NCBI GenBank assembly: GCA_965219855.1
Contig: CBDCOR010000012.1
Coordinates: forward strand, 1 to 64,000
DNA from: CAUZIZ01 sp965219855
GTDB lineage: Bacteria > Acidobacteriota > UBA6911 > RPQK01 > JAJDTT01
Length of the DNA: 64,000 nt
Direction: 5' to 3'
Position numbers and translations under genes: made by a program. Numbering within the stretch: the stretch's first letter is position 1; each line of letters opens with the position of its first letter. This document shows, piece by piece, positions 29,443 to 40,033 of the stretch. The notes below the pieces were generated by a model. It saw only the letters and a list, made by a program, of their open reading frames with translations, ran no database searches and was not told the DNA's origin.

Positions 29443-30540
29443 GGTCAAAGTAGCTTGACATTCGCACGTGGCGTATGCCCCGCCTGGCTGTCTGCTGTTC
29501 GTGCGAGACGATGTGCTATTCGCCCAACCCTTTGACGCAAGTCGGTTGCAAATATCAGGTGAAGCCTTCCCTATCGCCGAAGAAATGGGATCCGGATCTT
29601 TCTTCTCCGCATCAGAGAATGGTGTATTGGCGTATCAGCCTTCTAGCCTAAATACTCAGCTGGTTTGGCGGGATCGATCGGGTAAACGGCTGGGGACTGT
29701 GGGTGAACCCGGAGGCTACGTTCACCTTGCTCTCTCGCCGAGTCAGAAGCGGGTAGCAGTCGCCAAGAAGGCAGGTTCCTCAAAAGCAGACATTTGGTTG
29801 GTCGAACTCTCGACAGGTATTTCCTCTCGATTCACGTCTGATCCTTCTCGGGATGCTAATCCCAACTGGTCCACGGACGGAAGCCGTCTAGCCTTTCAAT
29901 CCAGCCGTAAGGGCCTGCCAAGCCTTTTCCAGAAGAGTGTGGGCGGCAGCGAACCGGAACTTCTGTTTGAGTCCGAAGCTGCGAAGTGGCCGAAGGCCTG
30001 GTCCAGGGACGGAGACATCGTCTTTATCTCCGTGACAGCCGAGGGGACTTCGGTGTATGCCTTACGCCAAGGCGAAGAAGGGAAAGGGGAACCGATACTC
30101 CTGCTTGAGGATTCGGGTAGAAAAGACGATTTTCGACTCTCCCCGGATGAGAAATGGATCGCCTACCATTCCAGAGGATCCGGGAGGCAAGAGGTCTACA
30201 TAGCCTCTTACCCAGACTTCTCTAGCGAACGACAGGTATCCAGAGTCGGTGGGATCCAGGCCCGGTGGAGGGGAGACGGCAAGGAGCTATTTTTCCTTCA
30301 ACTAGACGGAAGGCTGACGTCAGTAGAGGTAAAGCTAGGAGCCATTCTAGAGACGGGTATTCCCAAGGTCCTCTTCGAGACAAGTGTCGTGCTGTTTCCC
30401 AATCATCAGTACAGCGTCAGCAGCGACGGGCAGAGATTTCTGTTCATTGAACCGGTGGAGGAAGTGAAAGCTGAACCTATCCATGTGGTAATCAACTGGC
30501 ATGAAGAACTCAAACGTAGGGCATCGGCGAGCGAGTGATT

Positions 30541-30672
30541 ACACCTACGATATGTTAGGGAGAATCGCCCCATCTATTCTTCGGATTAGTGTATAAACCA
30601 TCCGTCTGAGATTGCCCTTCCAGATCCAAGGATCTAGTATTCGCTAGAGGTTCCCCTGCAGTCTGGAGGCCC
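30541..30672. repeat. Kinase-associated intergenic repeat, copy 1
   Basis: The spacer upstream of kinase 2 recurs downstream of it at 35217-35360 (GATTGCCCTTCCAGA, GATCTAGTATT, AGTCTGGAG, then the start region TTGxTAGGCCA). The repeat marks these kinases as tandem duplicates including their promoters. A weaker trace of the first part follows the kinase fragment at 39529. Confidence 0.7.
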
Positions 30673-30992
30673 GTGTTGATAGGCCAGACCATCTCCCATT
30701 ACAAGATAACTGAGAAGATCGGCAAAGGCGGGATGGGTGAGGTGTACCGGGCCACCGATACCAAGCTCAATCGTGATGTTGCCCTCAAAGTCCTGCCTGA
30801 AGCCTTCGCCTCCGATCGGGAACGCATGGCCCGCTTCTCCCGTGAAGCTCAGGTTCTGGCATCACTGAATCATCCCAACATCGCCTCCATTTATGGTCTG
30901 GAAGACTCCGACGAGAAGCACGCCCTGGTTCTGGAGTTGGTGGAGGGCGCAACCCTGGCTGAGCGGGTTCAGAAAGGGGCCACCCCACTAGA

Positions 30993-32861
30993 CCCAAAAT
31001 AAGCGCAAGTTCGAAAATAGACCCCTTTGTCGGCTCCGAGGAGCCATTTTGGAGACCTAAATTCTAAATTTCGGCGCGAAGTCACTCAGAACAGGCACGT
31101 GTTCAGCTGTCCTCCACGCCGATCGCTCAGGGAAAACGATTCTGCCCTCTTGGGGGGCGTTTGTAGAGACACCTCACCCCAGCTCTGGCGACCCTCGGAG
31201 CTACTTTATCTCCTTTCAGTTTCAGGTAGCTGGCCGGTGTTTCAACCACTTACTGCCTTCCAAAAGAAGACGGCTCCAACCATTGACATCCAGCAGCCGA
31301 TAGACCAACTGTCGGCCCCTGCGCAAAATCTGGCAGGGCATTTCAATGACCTCTCGCAGGAAACGGCGATACTCCATCTTCACCAGCTCTCGGGCTTGCA
31401 GTCGCGCCGGCAGCACCAACCCCATCCAGGCCTTCAGATTCCAGGCTTGAGCCGCAATCACCAGATAGGCCCAGTTGGCTACCAGCGTATCCGAGGGCAT
31501 CCGCAGGGCCTCGACTCCGTTCTTGAGTTGTTCAATGACGTTCTCCTGGTTGCAGCGCCGGTTGTTTTCCCGTACGACTCCCGCCGTTCCCAACGTTCTG
31601 GCCGAGATATTGGTGACATAAAAGTGGTAGCGCGTCTGCGGCAGCAGCCGCTTCTGGCCTTTCTCGACCAGGATCGTCTTGCGCAAGATCACCATCCGAT
31701 AGGTTCGCTTCGCTTTGCTCGGACGGTAGTCGATCTCCGCGATCTCTTCCCGTTCCAGCGTCAGCGTCTTGAACCCGCGTCTCTTGACAATCTCCGGCTT
31801 CACTTTGTCCCGCCGCTGGCGCCGCTTCTTCCCTTTTCCTTTCCCCTGGCTGGGGCGCCCCAGCTCTTTCCATCTCGCTTCTGGCAACGCCTCCGCCCAC
31901 TTGACGAAGCTCGGATGGGCGTCGATCCCGAAGTCAAACTCCACGCCCGCCTCCGTCCAACGGTCAAAATGAGCCGTCAGCGAAAAATCCGTGTCCCCGC
32001 GCAGGCGCACCTTCCGAAAACCCGCCTCTCGAACCAGCTCGATACTCCGATCCAGCCATTCGGCCGCTCCCTCATGAGAGGGACGGTTGCCCGAGCGGTT
32101 GACCGCATAGAGCACCTCTCCCGTATTGGCCAGCGTCACGATCAGCGGCGCATAGCCCCACTGCCCGTCGTAGCTGATCTCCATCCCTTCCTTGCATTCG
32201 CCGCTCGTGGGGGCCATCGTCCCATCCACGTCGATCTCCGCCCGTTGGAAGAAACGGGCCGGTTGTTGGGCCCAGACCTTGAGGCGGCTGGCATTGACGG
32301 CTTCCATCAGATCCACCACGTCGGGCGCGTCAAAGCGGCGCACAAAGTCTCCGGCCGTGCTGGGGGCGGGGATCTTCTCGGCTCCCACCGCCTCCAGGAA
32401 ACTCACACTCTGACGTCGCAGTTCAATATCCTGATAGCGGGTCCCGCCCGTGGCCACGTTGTAGATCAGGCTCAGGACGTGGTCCGATTCGTGGTACGGT
32501 TGGTGGCGTTTGAGCAGCGTCACCGCCTGGTCAATGGCTTTCCCCAGCCCACTCCACTTCACCACCTGCTGCAGCAGCCCCAGACCACCGTAACTGACCG
32601 CACCCGTTTTCTCCGAGACCTCGTAGCTGATGACCTCGGGCGAGAGCACCGGTTTCGGGTCTTGACCGTTCCAGCTGGGGCTCAATCGCTGAGCAACCTC
32701 TGCTTCCCGTTTGCGGATGATTGCGCTATCCTTTTTCTTCACCTGAAATGCCTCCTTTCGGCTTGTTCTGAAGTTTCTTTGACAACCCCAGAATACCCGT
32801 CAGGTCTGGCATTTCAGGTGTTTACATGTGGTTTAGTCCACTTTCATCTACTTCTTTTGGG
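30993..32861 (-). mobile_element. IS1380-family element (IS1380-b) with TSD ACTAGA
   Basis: 1869 bp. The ends CCCAAAATAAG and, read inward, CCCAAAAGAAG are flanked by ACTAGA at 30987-30992 and 32862-32867. It is unrelated in detail to IS1380-a. A truncated second copy lies at 48344-49520. Confidence 0.88.
31222..32742 (-). CDS. IS1380-family transposase (IS1380-b)
   Basis: 506 residues. DDE-type core: FFQRAEIDVDGTMAPTSG (Asp), VRLRGDTDFSLTAHFD (Asp) and CNQENVIEQLKNGVEALR (Glu). The basic insert GKGKGKKRRQRRDKVK is unusual for the family. C-terminal AYLVIAAQAWNLKAWMGL is typical. The frame is intact with good IS ends, so it is potentially active. Confidence 0.9.
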   Translation of the reverse strand: MKKKDSAIIRKREAEVAQRLSPSWNGQDPKPVLSPEVISYEVSEKTGAVSYGGLGLLQQVVKWSGLGKAIDQAVTLLKRHQPYHESDHVLSLIYNVATGGTRYQDIELRRQSVSFLEAVGAEKIPAPSTAGDFVRRFDAPDVVDLMEAVNASRLKVWAQQPARFFQRAEIDVDGTMAPTSGECKEGMEISYDGQWGYAPLIVTLANTGEVLYAVNRSGNRPSHEGAAEWLDRSIELVREAGFRKVRLRGDTDFSLTAHFDRWTEAGVEFDFGIDAHPSFVKWAEALPEARWKELGRPSQGKGKGKKRRQRRDKVKPEIVKRRGFKTLTLEREEIAEIDYRPSKAKRTYRMVILRKTILVEKGQKRLLPQTRYHFYVTNISARTLGTAGVVRENNRRCNQENVIEQLKNGVEALRMPSDTLVANWAYLVIAAQAWNLKAWMGLVLPARLQARELVKMEYRRFLREVIEMPCQILRRGRQLVYRLLDVNGWSRLLLEGSKWLKHRPAT

Positions 32862-35216
32862 ACTAGAGGAGAGCCTAAAGATCGCCCTTCAGATGGCCGA
32901 GGCTCTCGAAGCAGCGCACGAGAAAGGCATCATTCACCGCGACCTCAAACCCGCTAACGTGAAGATCACACCGGAAGGCGTGGTGAAGGTGCTGGACTTT
33001 GGGTTGGCCAAGGCGTTGGAAAACGATATCCCTGCTGCCGATCTGACCCACTCGCCAACACGAACGGACCAGATGACCAATGTCGGAACGATCATGGGGA
33101 CGGCTGGGTACATGAGTCCGGAACAGGCGCGGGGACAGGTGGTAGATAAACGGACTGACATCTGGGCTTTCGGATGTGTGCTGTATGAAGTGCTGACCGG
33201 CAAGAGGGCGATTCAGGGAGAGACGATCGCCGAAACCATTGCAGCAGTTTTCACGAGTGAGCCGGACTGGCAGGCGCTTCCCAAGAGTACCCCTTCCATG
33301 GTCAAGATACTTCTCCGACAGTGCCTTCACAAGGACCTAGGTAGTCGTCTCCGTGACATTGGTGACTTCAGAGCTCTCTGCACAGCTGACGTGGAAGTGG
33401 ACTCGGCTAGTCAGGTGAAACGTACAAAGAAGACGGCTATCGTGCTCACCGCTCTGATAGCCTCGATGCTCTCCGGTTTCCTTGTTTGGACCCTTTTCCG
33501 TCCTACGAAGCCGACGCCACCGTCCGTGGTCCGGCTTGCGTTCACACTTCCGAAGGATCAGCTCCTAGTCGCGCCACAAGGGCAGATGGAAGGTCTTGGG
33601 CGCTATCCACCGGTCGCTCTCTCTCAGGACGGAGAGACGATGGCCTATGTCGCTTCCGAAACCGGCGACTCCCCTCGTCTCTATATCCGTGAGCTCAATC
33701 AGCTGGAGTCACGTCCCTTGCCCGGGACCGAGAACGCCGAACTCCCCTTTTTTTCACCCGATGGGAGATGGGTCGGGTTTCTGGCCAAGGACATCGTTTT
33801 CAAGGTGTCCGTGGACGGAGGAAATCCAGTGAAGGTCGGGACCGTCCCCAGCAGTGCCCGCGGGGCGACCTGGGGACTAGACGAAACGATCATCCTCGGC
33901 GGCTACAACCGGGGTCTTCTCAGGCTTGGTGAGGGGGGAAGGGAGCCCTCTGAGATCACCCACCCGAATAGCGAGCGGGGTGAACAATACCATGCTTGGC
34001 CCGAAGTGCTTCCCGATGGAAAACATGTGCTTTTTACGGCCGTCACCGGACTCAGCTCTGACATCGGCATCCTGTCGCTCGGCACGAGCGAATGGCAAAT
34101 CCTCGAAGGAACCGAGGGTGTCGCCCAGCCTCGCTATCTGGACTCCGGACTTCTGGTGTTCTTTCGAGCAGGAGGGTTGTTCGCGGCGCCTTTCGATCTC
34201 TCGGAGCTGAGGTCAGGGGAAAACCCGATCCCGGTTCTGGATGACCTTCTAATGGGATGGAACGCAGGTCTGGATCTCGGTCACTTCGCCCTTTCCCGGT
34301 CAGGGACGATGGCCTATGTGCCTGGTGGTTCGGGGGCGGGACAAAACCGCCTGGCCCTGGTCGATCGATCAGGAAACGAGAAGCTGCTGCCCGCCGAGTC
34401 CGGCCGTTATGGATATGGCCCTGCCCTCTCTCCCGACGGTGAGCGGATGGTCACAGGGAATCGCCTACGCGGATCGACGGACCTGTGGGTCCACGAGCTC
34501 GATCGAAATAGACGGACTCGTTTGACTGAAGAAAACGCCAACATCTATCCCATCTGGACGGCAGATGGAACAAGGGTGGTCTTTGGGTTATTCAAAGCAG
34601 GTTCCAACTCGTTCGATCTCTACTGGACTCCGGCCGACCAGGGCAATCCCGAGCCGCTCTTGATCCGAGAATACGGTCAATTCCCGAAATCGGCATCTTC
34701 CGACGGCCGTTTCCTGGTATTCGAGGAAGTGGATCCTGAGACTGGAAGAGACCTTTATCGATTGCCACTGGGGGGTGATGGTGAGCCTTCCGCGCTCGTG
34801 AGGACACCCGCCAATGAGCGAGACGGATGCATCTCTCCCGACGGCCGCTTCCTGGCGTACGTCTCCGATGCGACCGGACAGTACGAAGTCTACGTAAAGT
34901 CACTTTCCAGCGAAGAAGGGAGCATCCCCATCTCGACGGATGGCGGACGTTGGCCGCGCTGGGCCCGTAGTGGCGACGAGCTCTACTACATCCAAGGTTC
35001 CACCATGATAGCCGTCCCGATTGAGTTCGAACCCAACTTGCGGGCAGGAACGCCGCAGCGGCTTTTCGAAGGGCCCTACGAGGCGTGGTACGACGTCTTC
35101 CCCCGCGGCGACCGCTTTGTGATGCTGAAAAGGGAGTCAGTGGAGCTTACCGAGCTGAATATCGTGCTGAACTGGTCCACCGAGCTGGAGCGCCTAGTGC
35201 CGACGGGGGAGTGATT

Positions 35217-35360
35217 TCACCCACCGTATGGTAGCTGAAAATGGTCCCATCTATCTTTCGGATTAGTATATAGACCATCCCCCTGAGATTGCCCTTCCAG
35301 ACCCAACGATCTAGTATTTGCTACATCGGTCCCATGTAGTCTGGAGATCCGCGTTGCTAG
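35217..35360. repeat. Kinase-associated intergenic repeat, copy 2
   Basis: Matches 30541-30672 and ends with the start region of a third kinase (TTGCTAGGCCAAAG at 35356). Kinase identity stops within ~15 bases at an inversion junction. Confidence 0.7.
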
Positions 35361-35410
35361 GCCAAAGCCCGATCGATCCCGCCAAACGAGCCGACCGTTG
35401 CGTGGCTAGC

Positions 35411-37371
35411 CCTAATTTACCTCGTAGAAAAGTGATGTAACCTATTGTTAAGATTGGGGTAATGCTACAAATCAGCTGCGTCGGTACTGGGTACATTATA
35501 GACGAACGCCGAGGAGATCCAGGGCTCGCTGCTGAAGCGATGTGGGACGGGTGATTTTGTCGAAGGCTGCTGAGCCGGGCAACTGCGGCTGAATCCGGTT
35601 TTTGGAGATCGTGGCCAAATCGCTGAGCAAGGTCTGAAAGCTGTGCACGGGCCCACCCTCAACGGTGCGCTTGCGGTGAGCCTTGCGGAGGGCCTGAGGA
35701 GAGCGCTGAGAGGGTGCCACCACCGAATCGCGAAGCTGCCTCCCCGCCTCGGGATCCTCGTCGTCGAACAGGATCGGAGCTAACTTCTGTCGCATGTGCC
35801 ACTCGACGTAGTAGGCAAGCATGCACAGAAAGACGTGAGCGCGGACCCGATCCTCCAGATGGTGGTAAATGGGTCGGACCTTCAGATCGACACTCTTACA
35901 GCTGCGGAAGGCCCGTTCGGCGACGGACAACCCCTTGTAGGCAGCCACCGTTTGTTCGGCATCCATTTGCTCGCGGGCCAGGTTGGTGCGAATCACATAG
36001 ATCCCGTCCAGTGCCGCCTCCTGCTCGATGCGCTCCTGCCGGCGCTGGTAGGAGAAGGACTCCTCGCCGATCTCCAGGACAAAATGCTTGCCCACTTTGT
36101 AGCGGTTGAGGACTTTGCCCACCCGCAGGGCAATCCGATCCTTGCCCTTGAAGCGACGCTTCGGACGTTGCGTTGCCTGGACAATCTTCTCCAACTCCAG
36201 CTCGGTCGCCTGGAGCAGTTGCTGGCGATTGCGGGCCCGTTCCTCCGCTAAGAGGGGATTACGGCAGACAATGAGCCGTTCCCCGGGGTAGTCCGGGCTC
36301 TGGATCTCGGCCAGGTCGCGTTGATCAAACAGGGACAGCTGCAGCGGACCGGATTGAAACAGTTTGCGGATCTGAGGGCCTCGCAGGGCCGTGATCCAGC
36401 CCATGCCGGGCAGCGGCTTGAGCTCCTCCCGAATGCGGGCTTCCGTCAGCATTCCTTGATCGGCGACCACCACCACCGAGCGCAACCCGAAGCGTTGGCG
36501 CAGTTTTTGGATTTGGCTGGTCACTGTTGTGGGGTCCGCTCGGTTGCCTTCGAAGACCTCGACCGCGACAGGGCAGCCTTGACGGTCGCACAGCAGGCCG
36601 AAGACGATCTGCAGCGTACCCCCTTTGCCGTCTCGGGAATACCCCCGCTGGGCCAACGGGCAACTCCTCCCTTCGAAGTAGGTCGAGGTGACGTCGTAGA
36701 TCACAGGCAACCGTCCTGCAGGCGCTGAGCCGCCAGCTGGTTTTCAATCTTTGGTTGTCGAACGAGCAGCCAGTCCAAGGCGCCGTACAGATCATCGGCC
36801 GTCGCGGCCTCCACCTGTAAGAGCTCGCCCAAGCTGCTGGACAGGGTCTGGGGATCCCATCCGCGTGCGGTGGCCAGCTTGGAGCGGGGCTCCAGGATGC
36901 GCGCCACGATCAGGGCCACTACCAGGCGGCGCTGCAGGCTGTTGCGAGTGGCCAGTAAGCGCTCCAAACCGAGGCGGCGCAGGGTACCCAAGACGGCCGC
37001 CACATGACCATGGGGGCGAGTGCGCTGGACCTGGAAGGCTTGGCTCAAGTCGGAGATGACGGAGCCTCCCTTCAAGAGGCTGCGCAGGCCTTCGACGATC
37101 TCCGCGGGCCACTTGCTGAGGTTAGCCAGAGTGCGCTTGCGCACCTTGCCGGCTTGCCGGTAGGACTCGCGCAGGAGAATGGCCGGGGGCGAGTTGCGGT
37201 TGGGAACGGATTCGATGTACATGGGCACTATAATATCACATACTACCGACAATAAAGGACACTAAAGCAACTATTACATGGGTACAAATTGTCGAACACA
37301 AAAAGACCCTTACCTGATGATCCACAATGGCTTACAGGTTGTTTTTCAGCTAGTTTTCAGGGTAACTTCGG
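35411..37371 (-). mobile_element. IS1634-family element, copy C, TSD GCTAGC
   Basis: 1961 bp, that is copy A length plus 5 minus 1. GCTAGC is duplicated at 35405-35410 and 37372-37377. One terminal base differs (AATTTACC at the inner right end). It retains the CCGTC missing from A, B and D, but has lost one C near 36706. Confidence 0.93.
35496..37222 (-). pseudogene. IS1634-family transposase, copy C, independent 1-base frameshift
   Basis: The N-terminal part MYIESVPNRNSP to LQDGCL ends early because GCCTCGTG is GCCTGTG here. From VIYDVTSTYFEG onward the frame is continuous to the stop at 35496, including LLCDRQGCPVAVEVFEGN, the segment destroyed in the other copies. Combining the halves of A and C gives the intact protein. 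Confidence 0.9.
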
Positions 37372-37735
37372 GCTAGCAGACTGATACACCAACACGCCCT
37401 TCTCTGAGACGGAGAAGGACAAGGGGTATCCCATTTTTTCGGCGATGGGAAAGGGTTCTCCTGACAACTCCAGCCGATTGACGTCAAACTGTTGGGCCAT
37501 GAGCTGAAGAGATCAACAATGTCTGGTGGCCAAAGGGGGTTGGGGTCAACACCACCGCAGCAGAACCGAATACCGGCTTACTGTGGACAACACACCACAG
37601 TGACCTAGAGATCGACTGGGCCCGCACCATGGCGGTTAGCACATATAGCCCGACCGGTGAATGCTGAAGAGGTGCTAGCCCGGAATCGGCTTGCCGGATC
37701 CCCAGGACGGCCCGGACTTAGTAGAATTCTCACTC

Positions 37736-38917
37736 GTGCATGTCTTCATCAGCTATTCCACAAAGGATCGCGAATTCATTGTGACGGAGCTAGCCCCGTT
37801 GCTCGAAAGCCACGGGTTGGAAGCGTGGTATGGAGAAGATGAAATCAAAACCGCAGACCTGTGGGAACGTAGCATCTTCGAAGGCCTACGAGATTCTGAG
37901 TGGTTTGTCGTGGTTATGTCGCCCAGATCTGCTCAATCCGTTTGGGTGCAGCGTGAAGTGAATTGGGCGATGCAGAACCGAGCAGGTCGTATCGTTCCGG
38001 TGTTATTGGAGCCCTGTAACCCGTTGGATTTTCACCTCGAAATGCCCCAAATTCAGCTCGTGAAATTCACAGCTGGCGAAGACTTGGAAAAAGCACGCTA
38101 CCAACTTCTTTCGCTTTGGGGACTCAAGTCCAAGGAGATGGTCGGTTCGGTCGAGCCTTGGAAAGTCGCGTCGATTGTGAGGCAGTTCACGTCGTCGGAC
38201 AAAAATGCCCAAAGCCACGCCGAGAGCCAATTTGTCAATCTGGGTGAAAAAGCTATTCCGTCGCTTGTCCGACTCCTCGGCTGGGATCACGAGATTTCTG
38301 TCCGATGTCGGGCGGCGGAAACCCTGGGAAGGATTGGGCCTCGCGCCCGAGAAGCACTGCCCGCACTGGTTCAAGTACTCGAGGACGGACCTCCAACGGG
38401 CTGGGAACCGAAAGAATACCTTCAGAGATCCCAAAGAGGAGATCCGCAGTGGATTCAAATGAGAGAAGCGGGAGAGCGCCTGATGCGTTCGACTGCGGCC
38501 GCTCTCGGAGATATCGGCCCCCTCGCCGGCGAAGCCCTTCCCTATATTCTCGATGTGGCACTTTGGGTTCCACACGGTCTGGAAAGCCGCGACGGCTATA
38601 GACGTACGTTGGAGCGAAGCTGGTTCTTTGGAGGGGTTATTCGTAGCATTGGGCCCGATTCCAAGACGATTTCCGAGCTCATTGATCTCCTGGATGGCGA
38701 ACCCCATCATCAAATCATCGCATCTCAAATCCTTGGTGAATTGGGACATAGTGCGCGGGAAGCCCTTCCGGTTTTGAGGAAACTGGCAAAGGCGACTAGG
38801 CCCTATTTTTGGCGCACGGAGAAAGCAACTAGGGTCGCCAGATGTGCGGAGATCGCGGCTAAGGAGATCGCGGCTAAGGAGATCGCGGCTGAAATGATCA
38901 GCCATCCTGAAGAGTAG
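37736..38917 (+). CDS. TIR-domain protein with C-terminal HEAT-like repeats
   Basis: About 393 residues from GTG 37736 (the frame is open from TTG 37691; no clear RBS decides). Residues 1-130 are a TIR domain: MHVFISYSTKDREF (box 1), GLEAWYGEDEIKTADLW, RSIFEGLRDSEWFVVVMSP with the acidic helix position used in NAD-cleaving TIRs, and SVWVQREVNWAM. From ~165 on, HEAT or PBS-lyase-like repeats: IPSLVRLLGWDHEISVRCRA, ARLG-type AAETLGRIGPRAREALPAL, ALGDIGPLAGEALP and ASQILGELGHSAREALPVL. The tail has a 15-base tandem repeat encoding EIAAK. Bacterial TIRs are often NADases or adaptors in anti-phage immunity; HEAT may be the sensor part. No partner gene is adjacent. Confidence 0.82.
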   Translation: MHVFISYSTKDREFIVTELAPLLESHGLEAWYGEDEIKTADLWERSIFEGLRDSEWFVVVMSPRSAQSVWVQREVNWAMQNRAGRIVPVLLEPCNPLDFHLEMPQIQLVKFTAGEDLEKARYQLLSLWGLKSKEMVGSVEPWKVASIVRQFTSSDKNAQSHAESQFVNLGEKAIPSLVRLLGWDHEISVRCRAAETLGRIGPRAREALPALVQVLEDGPPTGWEPKEYLQRSQRGDPQWIQMREAGERLMRSTAAALGDIGPLAGEALPYILDVALWVPHGLESRDGYRRTLERSWFFGGVIRSIGPDSKTISELIDLLDGEPHHQIIASQILGELGHSAREALPVLRKLAKATRPYFWRTEKATRVARCAEIAAKEIAAKEIAAEMISHPEE

Positions 38918-39238
38918 ACGACAACCTGACGCGCGGACCGGTCCTGTGTTGGAGGCTGCGCAAACAGCCATGAAATCGCTCTTCAGTGATTTTCAGTGGA
39001 GGGAAGGGAGAACGTGACTAGGAAGACAGATTGCCATTTTCACGGCTCTTTGTGCCCTGTTTATTGGTCTATGCCAGGCCCAGATCGCCCAGCCTCACGA
39101 ACATCTCGCCGCTGCCCGCCTGTTCCGATTCGACTCAGATGCCCGCTCCACAAGGCTCGGAGACCGAATCCGACCGAGCGTACCGCAACGTAGCGGAACG
39201 ACCCCCGCCAGTCGCTCCCCCTTGCTAGAATTGAGACA
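38918..39238. other. Intergenic scrap with a frameshifted signal-peptide-like stretch
   Basis: From GTG 39014 a start-like MTRKTD is followed, after a one-base shift, by AIFTALCALFIGLCQAQIAQ, which looks like a secretion signal, then no recognisable domain. Probably the 5' stub of a lost secreted protein. Confidence 0.3.
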
Positions 39239-39363
39239 TGGGTCGCCACTGCTCAGTCTGCGATCACGGCAAGGCCATCTCGGTCTACTTCTACGACCCC
39301 TGGGGGAACGCCCTGGAAGTCACGACTTACGAGCCTGAGGTGGTGCGGGAAAGCCTAAGCTGA
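39239..39363 (+). pseudogene. C-terminal fragment of a glyoxalase/VOC-superfamily protein
   Basis: ISVYFYDPWGNALEVTTYEPEVV is the characteristic last strand of VOC dioxygenase-like proteins, including the metal-ligand Glu in ALEVTT. Only ~40 residues remain, with nothing family-like upstream. Confidence 0.6.
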
Positions 39364-39399
39364 ATGTCGGCTCCAGGTTCGCTCGCCCCCCGCGCCCCC

Positions 39400-39528
39400 G
39401 CTAACTATGACGTGAAGGCCGACGGGCAGAGGTTCGTCATGGTCCAGGAGAAACGGGTTCTGAATCAGCTTCAAGTCGTCGTGAACTGGTTCGAACAACT
39501 CAAGCGACCGGTGCCGACGGGGGAATAA
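39400..39528 (+). pseudogene. C-terminal fragment of a third kinase propeller
   Basis: NYDVKADGQRFVMVQEKR and VVVNWFEQLKRPVPTGE match the ends of kinase 1 (NWHEELKR) and kinase 2 (NWSTELERLVPTGE). The trailing sequence GGACCTCCGTATTGTGGGG resembles the spacers after those genes. It is the downstream stump of the kinase 3 locus. Confidence 0.75.
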
Positions 39529-40033
39529 CTGGACCTCCGTATTGTGGGGAGAATGGATCCGACACGCTGTTAAGTTATGCTATAAGCTTGACGAAGGAGA
39601 CCTTTCCTGAGCTTAGGAGCCTATCTTATTGCGGAAACAAACGTTATAGATTCTTCCATAACCCCCATTCAGGATTGCCTGGGGCCGGTGGCTCGACCAA
39701 CTCCGAGGGCGGCCAGAAAAGATTCGCGTCCATCGGCCCTTCTACCTCCTGCCGTGATTCTTACTTAATCACTGGATCGACGCCCCCGAGATCCGTCGAT
39801 TGTTTGCGAAGGTACCCTTGTGCCCTTGTGCAGGGGGCTATCGAGTTGTTGGATGACCGGCGCCAGACGACTCAGCTCGGGGCACGGACTTGTCGACCAG
39901 GTTCCTGCGTTCTGTGCTAGACTCGTCTCAATCACGATCAGATTCTCAGCGTTCTTCTCGTTCCGGCTCAGTTCTTGCTCCTTTTAGTGACCCCCACACG
40001 AATGCGGATGAGGGACCCAGAAAGGAAGGAAGC
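39529..40033. other. No recognisable gene
   Basis: Apart from the decayed kinase spacer at its start, this stretch has no ORF with family features, no IS end and no strong hairpin. It forms the upstream region of the secreted protein at 40034. Confidence 0.4.

Larger units (their letters stand above)
26842..30538 (+). pseudogene. Ser/Thr protein kinase with TolB-like propeller (kinase 1), N-lobe lost and IS4 inserted
   Basis: It begins inside the kinase domain at VEGETLAQRV (hinge). The P-loop and catalytic Lys (~95 residues) are missing, cut by IS21-b. HRDLKPANVKI, DFGLAKA and MSPEQARGK remain. A TM segment LVLPWFLFGITIVALTW and PD40-type propeller strands follow. An IS4-type element interrupts at 28126. 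Its 9-bp duplication allows exact joining, but the joined frame meets TGA at 29456, before VAYAPPGCLLFVRDDVLFAQ. The stop at 30538 follows NWHEELKR, the family ending. Not a functional kinase. Confidence 0.87.
30673..35214 (+). pseudogene. Ser/Thr protein kinase with TolB-like propeller (kinase 2), interrupted by IS1380-b
   Basis: GTG 30673 or TTG 30676, after TGGAGG. The first part (to 30992) has the P-loop GKGGMGEVYRA and VALKVL. The second part resumes at 32862. Joining across the ACTAGA duplication gives KGATPLEESLKIALQMAEALEAA in frame. Then come HRDLKPANVKI, DFGLAKA, MSPEQARGQ, the TM helix VLTALIASMLSGFLVWTLF and a long PD40/TolB-like propeller ending NWSTELERLVPTGE. The rest of the gene looks intact, ~895 residues. 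The family senses unknown signals at the inner membrane. Confidence 0.9.
35356..37505 (-). pseudogene. Inverted piece of a kinase TolB-like propeller (kinase 3 wreck), split by IS1634 copy C
   Basis: Read on the minus strand, 37505-37378 encodes MAQQFDVNRLELSGEPFPIA and SVSEKGVLVYQSAS, matching kinase 1 (AQPFDASRLQISGEAFPIA). After excising IS1634 copy C at GCTAGC it continues, with a shift, to LVWRDRSG at 35397-35370. There it abuts the plus-strand kinase start TTGCTAGGCC. An inversion has therefore joined a kinase start to a reversed propeller piece. The plus-strand C-terminus survives at 39400-39528. Confidence 0.65.

Noticed and set aside
31027..32861. A 1395-codon open frame spanning 31027-35214
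   Set aside because: Its first 611 codons are antisense to the IS1380-b transposase; only the part from 32862 is kinase sequence.
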